Below, in pieces: positions 59,263 through 64,000 of a stretch of 64,000 nucleotides of DNA. This DNA is from Streptomyces alboflavus (GTDB lineage: Bacteria; Actinomycetota; Actinomycetes; Streptomycetales; Streptomycetaceae): the NCBI RefSeq assembly GCF_000716675.1, contig NZ_JNXT01000004.1, positions 211,180 through 275,179 of the forward strand, written 5' to 3'. The first letter of the stretch is position 1. Every line of letters starts with the position of its first letter. Position numbers and translations under genes: made by a program. The notes beneath the pieces are model-generated. The model did no database searches and was not told where the DNA came from. It worked only from the letters and a program-made list of their open reading frames with translations.

Positions 59263-61806
59263 TCAAAGGCGCTCAGAATGCCAGACGCCAGAGCCCCGCG
59301 CACCGTTGACTTCGCGCACCCGTTCCGCGAACGGCAGGGACAGGACCATGGTGAGCCCGCCGCCGGGAGTGTCCTCCGGGGTGAGCGTGCCGTCCATCGC
59401 CTCGGCGAGCCCTCGCGACAGGGCGAGACCGAGCCCGAGGCCTGTGGTGTTGTCGGTGTCGCCGAGCCGCTGGAAGGGCTCGAAGACGCGGTCGCGGTCG
59501 GCCGGCGGGAGGCCGGGGCCGCGGTCGACGACGCGCAGTTCCACCCGGCCCGCCAGGGCGCTCGCGGTGATCAGGACCTTGCCGCCGGCCGGGGTGTGGC
59601 GGGCGGCGTTGCCGACGAGGTTGGCTATCACCCGCTCCAGGAGCGGCGGGTCGGCGAGGACGGCGGGGATCTCCTCCATGCTGCCCGTCTCGACCGGGCA
59701 GTGGTCGGACAGCGAGTCGAGGGCGGGCGGCAGGACCTCTTCGAGCGCGGTGTCGCGCAGTTCCAGCTTGAGGGCGCCCGCCTGGAGCCGGCTCATGTCG
59801 AGGAGGTTGTCGACGAGGCGGTTGAGCCTGGCCATGGACTCGTCGGCGGTGGCGAGCAGTTCCTCCCGGTCGTGCTCGGAGAAGTCCAGGTCGCGGCTGC
59901 GCAGCGAGCCGATCGCGGCGAGGGCGGCGGCCAGCGGGGTGCGCAGGTCGTGGCCGACGGCGCGGAGCAGCGCGGTACGCATCCGGTCGGCGGCCTTGAC
60001 GGGCTCCACCTCGGCGGCGGCCTCGGCGAGCCGGGCCCGCTCGACGGCGGCGCCGACGTGCGCGGCGAACGCGGCGAGGACGCGGCGGTCGGCGGAGGGC
60101 AGCGGACGGCCGCGCAGCACGAGGTAGGCGTCGGCGCCCGCGGGTACGGCGGTGACCGCCGCGTCGGAGGCGTCGGGCGGCTCCGCCACCAGCTCGGCGT
60201 CGTCCACGCCGAAGGCCTCCCGGGCGCGTTCGAGCAGGGCGGGAATGGGCTGTCCGCCGCGCACGATGGTGCCCGCGAGGGACGACATGGTCTCGGCCTC
60301 GGCGGTGGCGCGGGCCGAGCGCCGGGACAGACGAAGGGACCGGTCGACGACGGCGGCGACCGTGGCAGCGACGATCGCGAACACCACAAGCGCCAGCATG
60401 CTGTTCGGACCGCCCAGCGCGAAGTGCCCGACGGGCGGCATGAACCAGTAGTTGAGCAGCAGCGACGCGGTCACCGACGCCACCACCGCGGAGAGCACCC
60501 CGCCGATGCAGGCCACGCCCACGACGGCCAGCAGGAACAGCAGCGCCTCGCTGGTGAGGTTCAGGTGCTCGCGCGCCACGTCCAGGTCGAGGAGGCAGGT
60601 GAGCGCGCTCGGAAGGAGCAGCCCGGCGACGGGTCCGCCGACGCGCCGCGGGCCCGACAGCGTACGTCTGCGGGACGGCAGCAGCGTGCCCGCGCCCGCG
60701 CGTTCGTGGGTGACCGTGTGGACATCGATGTCGCCGGACGCCTCGACGACGGACTCGCCGGTGCCGCGGCCGGTGAGGAACCGCTCGACGCGGCCGCGGC
60801 GGCTGGAGCCGAGGACGAGCTGGGTGGCGTTCTCGGCGCGGGCGAACTCCACCAGGGCGGTCGCGACGTCGTCGCCGACGACCGAGTGGTAGCTGCCGCC
60901 CAGGTCCTCCGCGAGCCGCCGCTGCCGGGTCAGGGACGCGTGCGAGGTGCCCGCGGCGAGGCCGTCGCTGCGGGCGATGTGCACGGCGAGCAGCTCACCG
61001 CCGACGGAGCGGTCGGCGATGCGGGCGGCGCGGCGGATCAGGGTGTCGCCCTCGGGGCCGCCGGTGAGGCCGACGACGACGCGTTCGCGGGTCTCCCAGA
61101 CGCCGCCGATGCCGTGCTCGGAGCGGTACGCGAGGAGGGCCTCGTCGACGCGGTCGGCGACCCACAGCAGGGCGAGCTGGCGCAGGGCGGTCAGGTTGCC
61201 GGTGCGGAAGCAGTTGGCGAGGGCCGCGTCCACCTTCTCGGGGGCGTGGATGTCGCCGTGCGCCATGCGGCGGCGCAGCGACTCCGGGTCGATGTCGACG
61301 AGCTCGATCTGGTGGGCGCGACGCACGACGTCGTCGGGGACCGTCTCGGCCTGCGGCACCTCGGTGATCTTCTCCACGACGTCCTTGAGGGACTCCATGT
61401 GCTGGATGTTGATCGTCGTGACGACGTCGATGCCGGCCGTGAGCAGCCGGTCGACGTCCTGCCAGCGCTTGGGGTTGCGGCCGTCGCCGGGCGCGTTGGT
61501 GTGGGCGAGGTCGTCGACGAGCACGACCTGCGGGGCGCGGGCGAGCACCGCGTCCAGGTCCAGCTCGGTGAACTCGCCGCCGCGGCAGTGGACGCGGGCG
61601 CGCTCCACGACGTCGAGCCCGGCCGCCCTCGCCTCCTTGAGCAGGGCTTCCGTGTGCGGGCGCCGGTGGCACTCCACGAGGCCCACGACGACGTCGGCGC
61701 CGTGTGCGGCCCGTCGCCGTCCTTCGTCGAGCATGCGGCAGGTCTTGCCTACCCCCGGTGCCGCACCGAGGTAGATCTTCAGCTGTCCGGGTCGTACGTG
61801 CGTCAT
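59263..61806 (-). CDS. kdpD2: KdpD-type sensor histidine kinase (second copy)
   Basis: 847 residues from the ATG at 61804-61806. Same architecture as its neighbour: Walker A GAAPGVGKT at 14-22, VVLVDDLAHTNAPGDGRNPKRW, UspA, four helices, HisKA with His619 in AVGHDLRTPLAAALAA, and HATPase_c (NLVGNAARHTPAG, DRGPGLPPADRD, GLGLGLALSRG). It is diverged enough from the first copy not to be a recent duplication. Its start lies 10 nt past the kdpF stop, a place normally occupied by kdpA. The ribosome site is unusually far (GGAGAGG, 16 nt). Confidence 0.92.
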   Translation of the reverse strand: MTHVRPGQLKIYLGAAPGVGKTCRMLDEGRRRAAHGADVVVGLVECHRRPHTEALLKEARAAGLDVVERARVHCRGGEFTELDLDAVLARAPQVVLVDDLAHTNAPGDGRNPKRWQDVDRLLTAGIDVVTTINIQHMESLKDVVEKITEVPQAETVPDDVVRRAHQIELVDIDPESLRRRMAHGDIHAPEKVDAALANCFRTGNLTALRQLALLWVADRVDEALLAYRSEHGIGGVWETRERVVVGLTGGPEGDTLIRRAARIADRSVGGELLAVHIARSDGLAAGTSHASLTRQRRLAEDLGGSYHSVVGDDVATALVEFARAENATQLVLGSSRRGRVERFLTGRGTGESVVEASGDIDVHTVTHERAGAGTLLPSRRRTLSGPRRVGGPVAGLLLPSALTCLLDLDVAREHLNLTSEALLFLLAVVGVACIGGVLSAVVASVTASLLLNYWFMPPVGHFALGGPNSMLALVVFAIVAATVAAVVDRSLRLSRRSARATAEAETMSSLAGTIVRGGQPIPALLERAREAFGVDDAELVAEPPDASDAAVTAVPAGADAYLVLRGRPLPSADRRVLAAFAAHVGAAVERARLAEAAAEVEPVKAADRMRTALLRAVGHDLRTPLAAALAAIGSLRSRDLDFSEHDREELLATADESMARLNRLVDNLLDMSRLQAGALKLELRDTALEEVLPPALDSLSDHCPVETGSMEEIPAVLADPPLLERVIANLVGNAARHTPAGGKVLITASALAGRVELRVVDRGPGLPPADRDRVFEPFQRLGDTDNTTGLGLGLALSRGLAEAMDGTLTPEDTPGGGLTMVLSLPFAERVREVNGARGSGVWHSERL

Positions 61807-61816
61807 CGCGCCGGTG

Positions 61817-61906
61817 TCAGAACCTCTCCGGGAAGAGCCGCGCGAGAACGAGATAGCCGACCAGGCTGACGGCGATGACGAGTCCCACCACATTCTCAGC
61901 GCTCAC
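61817..61906 (-). CDS. kdpF: KdpF small membrane subunit
   Basis: 29 residues, one helix (VSAENVVGLVIAVSLVGYLVLARLFPERF), matching actinobacterial KdpF, the peptide that stabilises the KdpABC potassium pump. The GTG has AAGGAG 9 nt upstream. It is intact and followed at once by kdpD2, with no kdpA, kdpB or kdpC in between. Confidence 0.88.
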   Translation of the reverse strand: MSAENVVGLVIAVSLVGYLVLARLFPERF

Positions 61907-62000
61907 GGCCCTCAACTCCTTGGCGTGCTGGGTGACTTCTCCACCACGTGCCGGGTGACTCCTCCACCGAAGCCGCTCGCCGGACCTGCGGATACGCCCC

Positions 62001-62049
62001 TTGACAGTTCCTTGGCAGCTCGCACCAGGACGTTGACACAGCCTTGACA
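62001..62049. promoter_or_regulatory. Three TGTCAA repeats upstream of kdpF
   Basis: On the minus strand TGTCAA occurs at 62001, 62033 and 62044; the last two are 11 bp apart, one helical turn. Tandem half-sites at this spacing fit an OmpR-type response regulator such as KdpE, about 95-140 bp before the kdpF start. Confidence 0.45.
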
Positions 62050-62156
62050 TCCGGGCGCCACCGAGGCGGACCGGCCGCCCCGGGGTGCGGTGCCGCCCGC
62101 CCCGGGGCCGACCCGTCCAGCGGGCCCGCGACGCCGCGCCGACCCGTCGGACAGGC

Positions 62157-63059
62157 CTAGCGCAGCGACTCGATCGCGCGGGACATGCTCTCGGCGCCGT
62201 GGCCCTCGGACACCTGCTGCTCGAACAGCGTGTGCAGCGGGGCGAGCAGGTCGACGCCGACGCCGAGGTCCTTGGTCGCGGTGAGGATGTGGGCGAGGCC
62301 CACGGCGTTGATGTCCAGGTTGGACGTCTCGGTCCGGTAGTCCCCGGCGTCGATCTCGGCGGCGAAGCCGGGCAGCGCGGCGATGGCCTCCTTGAGCCAG
62401 CGCACCAGCAGCTCGGTGGCCTTCCCCGCCTCGATGCCGGCGGCGCGGCCGACGGCCACCGTCTGGAAGAACCCGGCGAACATCCCGTACATGCCGCTGA
62501 GCAGCGCCACGTCGTACACCGGCGCGAGCCCCGAGTCACCGCCGACGAACACCGCCGAGCCCAGCGTCTCCAGGAGCGTCCGGTACTGCGCGAAGGCCTC
62601 CTCGTCGCCGCTGTACAGGACGAACGCCTCCGGTGTCCCGACGGTCTGCGGGATCGCGTAGACCGCGCCGTCCACGTACGCGGCGCCCTGCCCGGTGACC
62701 CAGGCGCCGAGCTCGCGGGCCGGGTCGGGGGTGCCGGAGGTGAGGTTGACGACGACGCGGCCCGCGAGGGCGGCCGCGGTCGGCGTGAGCAGGGCGCGGA
62801 CGGTCGTGTAGTCGAGTACGCAGACGACGACCAGGTCGCTCGCGGCGACGGCGTCGGCCGGGGTGGCCGCCAAGGTGGCGCCCCGGGCCACCAGGTCGTC
62901 CGCCTTGTCCTGCGAGCGGTTCCAGACGGTGACCTTGTGGCCCTGGTCGAGGAAGGTGCGGGCGAGGACCTGCCCGAGGTTGCCGAGCCCGATGACGGTG
63001 ACGGTGACGGGCTCGGGGGTGGTGGTGTTCTCGCCGGTGGTGCGGGCGGTGTCGCTCAT
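62157..63059 (-). CDS. Imine-reductase-like NAD(P)-dependent oxidoreductase (copy 2)
   Basis: 300 residues. [34 protein letters not shown] is the NADPH-type Rossmann entry, preceded by a Thr-rich 17-residue extension. The IRED-like C-terminal half has [23 protein letters not shown] with Asp at the expected active-site place and [12 protein letters not shown] at the end, as in reported IREDs. The ATG has GGAGG 6 nt upstream. It is paralogous to the gene at 12741 and likewise divergent from a regulator, here AfsR-like. Substrate unknown. Confidence 0.83.
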   Translation of the reverse strand: MSDTARTTGENTTTPEPVTVTVIGLGNLGQVLARTFLDQGHKVTVWNRSQDKADDLVARGATLAATPADAVAASDLVVVCVLDYTTVRALLTPTAAALAGRVVVNLTSGTPDPARELGAWVTGQGAAYVDGAVYAIPQTVGTPEAFVLYSGDEEAFAQYRTLLETLGSAVFVGGDSGLAPVYDVALLSGMYGMFAGFFQTVAVGRAAGIEAGKATELLVRWLKEAIAALPGFAAEIDAGDYRTETSNLDINAVGLAHILTATKDLGVGVDLLAPLHTLFEQQVSEGHGAESMSRAIESLR

Positions 63060-63149
63060 GGTGTGCCTCCGTGGATCGGCGGCCGGTGCGGTGCGCCCGG
63101 CCTGTGGTCATCACCTTGGCCGCGGGGCCTTTCCGTTCACTGCCGGTCG

Positions 63150-63167
63150 GCTGTCGCTTCGCTGTCG
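63150..63167. promoter_or_regulatory. GCTGTCG direct repeats with 11-bp spacing
   Basis: GCTGTCG occurs at 63150 and 63161. Heptamers repeated every 11 bp are the style of SARP/AfsR-type binding sites. They lie between the AfsR-like and imine-reductase-like genes. Confidence 0.35.
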
Positions 63168-63210
63168 GCGCGGACGGCAGGGCGCTCACCTGCCGGGTTA
63201 TCGTCACCGC

Positions 63211-64000
63211 ATGCGATTCGGGGTGCTCGGTCCGCTGGCCGTGTGGACGACAGACGGTGCGGAGGTCGCCGTTCCCGGCGCCAAGGTCCGTGCGCTTCTC
63301 GCCCACTTGCTGGTGCACCCGGGACACGCGGTCTCCGCGGACCGGCTGATCGACGCCCTGTGGGGCGAGGAGTTGCCCGACCACCCCGCGAACGCCCTCC
63401 AGGGCAAGGTGTCGCAGCTGCGCCGCGCCCTGGAGCGGGCCGAGCCGGGCGGCAGGGCCCTGGTCGGGGCCGGGCCCGCCGGCTACACGCTGCGGGTGGC
63501 GGCGGACGCCGTCGACACGGGCCGGTTCGCACGGCTCCTCCAGCGGGCCAGGGCCACGGCCACGCCCCGGGAGCGGGTCCGGCTCCTGGACGAGGCGCTG
63601 GGGCTGTGGCGGGGCGAGGCGTTCGCCGACTTCACCGACGACGCGTTCGCGCGGGGCGCGATCGGCCGCCTGGAGGAGGACCGGCTCACCGCGTGGGAGG
63701 ACCAGGCCGAGGCCCGCCTGGACTCCGGCGACCACGGACCGCTCGCCGCGGACCTGGCCGACCTGGCCGTGCGCCACCCGCTCCGGGAGCGACTGCGCGC
63801 CGCGCAACTGCGGGCCCTGTACCGCGCGGGCCGCCAGACGGAGGCCCTGGCCGCGTACGAGGAGTTGCGCCAGCGCCTGGACGGGGAGCTCGGCCTGGTG
63901 CCCGGGGCCGAACTGGCGGCGCTCCACGAGGCGATCTTGCGACAGGATCCGGGGCTGGATGCGGGGGTGCCGGGGCGGGGGCCGGTGCTGGGTGCGGGGG
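63211..64000 (+). CDS. AfsR/SARP-type transcriptional regulator (N-terminal part, runs off window)
   Basis: The first 263 residues are present and the frame is open to the edge. An OmpR-like winged helix ([52 protein letters not shown]) is followed by a bacterial transcriptional activator domain ([75 protein letters not shown]). The Pro/Gly-rich linker starting at the edge suggests a longer AfsR-like protein with NB-ARC and TPR domains beyond. There is no ribosome site before the ATG, so it is probably leaderless. Confidence 0.88.
   Translation, partial: MRFGVLGPLAVWTTDGAEVAVPGAKVRALLAHLLVHPGHAVSADRLIDALWGEELPDHPANALQGKVSQLRRALERAEPGGRALVGAGPAGYTLRVAADAVDTGRFARLLQRARATATPRERVRLLDEALGLWRGEAFADFTDDAFARGAIGRLEEDRLTAWEDQAEARLDSGDHGPLAADLADLAVRHPLRERLRAAQLRALYRAGRQTEALAAYEELRQRLDGELGLVPGAELAALHEAILRQDPGLDAGVPGRGPVLGAG

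Noticed and set aside
59251..61869. 872-codon plus-strand frame
   Set aside because: It is antisense to kdpD2, with Arg/Gly/Ala-biased composition and no motif.

Overview
The window is high-GC actinobacterial DNA, almost certainly from a Streptomyces chromosome. G or C fills nearly every third codon position, and GTG starts are common. Several gene pairs are joined by ATGA or GTGA overlaps, and many families are Streptomyces-typical: GlxA-type AraC regulators, alditol oxidase, malEFG without its own ATPase, RDD proteins, an AfsR/SARP-type regulator and F420-dependent PPOX proteins. I see no rRNA, tRNA, CRISPR array, integrase or transposase. It reads as ordinary chromosome holding several compact, self-regulated metabolic modules.

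Layout. 0-8 kb: an edge-truncated epoxide hydrolase with a possible leader peptide, arylamine N-acetyltransferase, a tyrosine phosphatase fused to a GNAT acetyltransferase facing a membrane-anchored phosphatase, and a PEP-utilising phosphotransferase coupled to a membrane protein. 8-20 kb: an MMPL exporter, F420/PPOX and RDD proteins, an imine-reductase-like enzyme divergent from a GlxA regulator, a methyltransferase, a tautomerase behind a strong palindrome, a DUF5954 protein, an orphan type II thioesterase and SMP-30. 20-25.5 kb: a sulfur (persulfide) module with a rhodanese, a CstR-like repressor, a TauE exporter and a CstB-like persulfide dioxygenase-rhodanese, three matching operators, and then alditol oxidase. 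25.5-37 kb: a complete starch/maltodextrin locus (pullulanase, amylase, LacI regulator, alpha-glucosidase, malG, malF, malE) divergent from a malR-like LacI gene that has lost about 83 internal codons. 37-42 kb: an ArsR regulator, an ABC importer (ATPase plus duplicated permease, no binding protein) and MgtC, tied together by one operator motif. 42-56 kb: a MarR/dioxygenase pair, GNAT, 2-hydroxyacid dehydrogenase, DJ-1 and GlxA, two methyltransferases, an SPFH protein, a Tat-secreted PL8 polysaccharide lyase, and a TetR/hydrolase pair. 55.6-62 kb: a TRIC cation channel, two tandem kdpD sensor kinases and an intact kdpF, with no kdpABC between them. 62-64 kb: a second imine-reductase-like enzyme divergent from an AfsR-like regulator that runs off the end.

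The most notable observations are the kdpF-kdpD-kdpD arrangement without kdpABC, the in-frame deletion in the malR-like gene, the ArsR/ABC/MgtC regulon with shared TTGC-N8-GCAA operators, the CstR-type persulfide regulon, and an unusual density of short tandem repeats. These repeats lie both between genes (10-, 7- and 8-bp units) and inside reading frames (9- and 42-bp units). All functional assignments come from reading motifs and gene order; no database search was possible.
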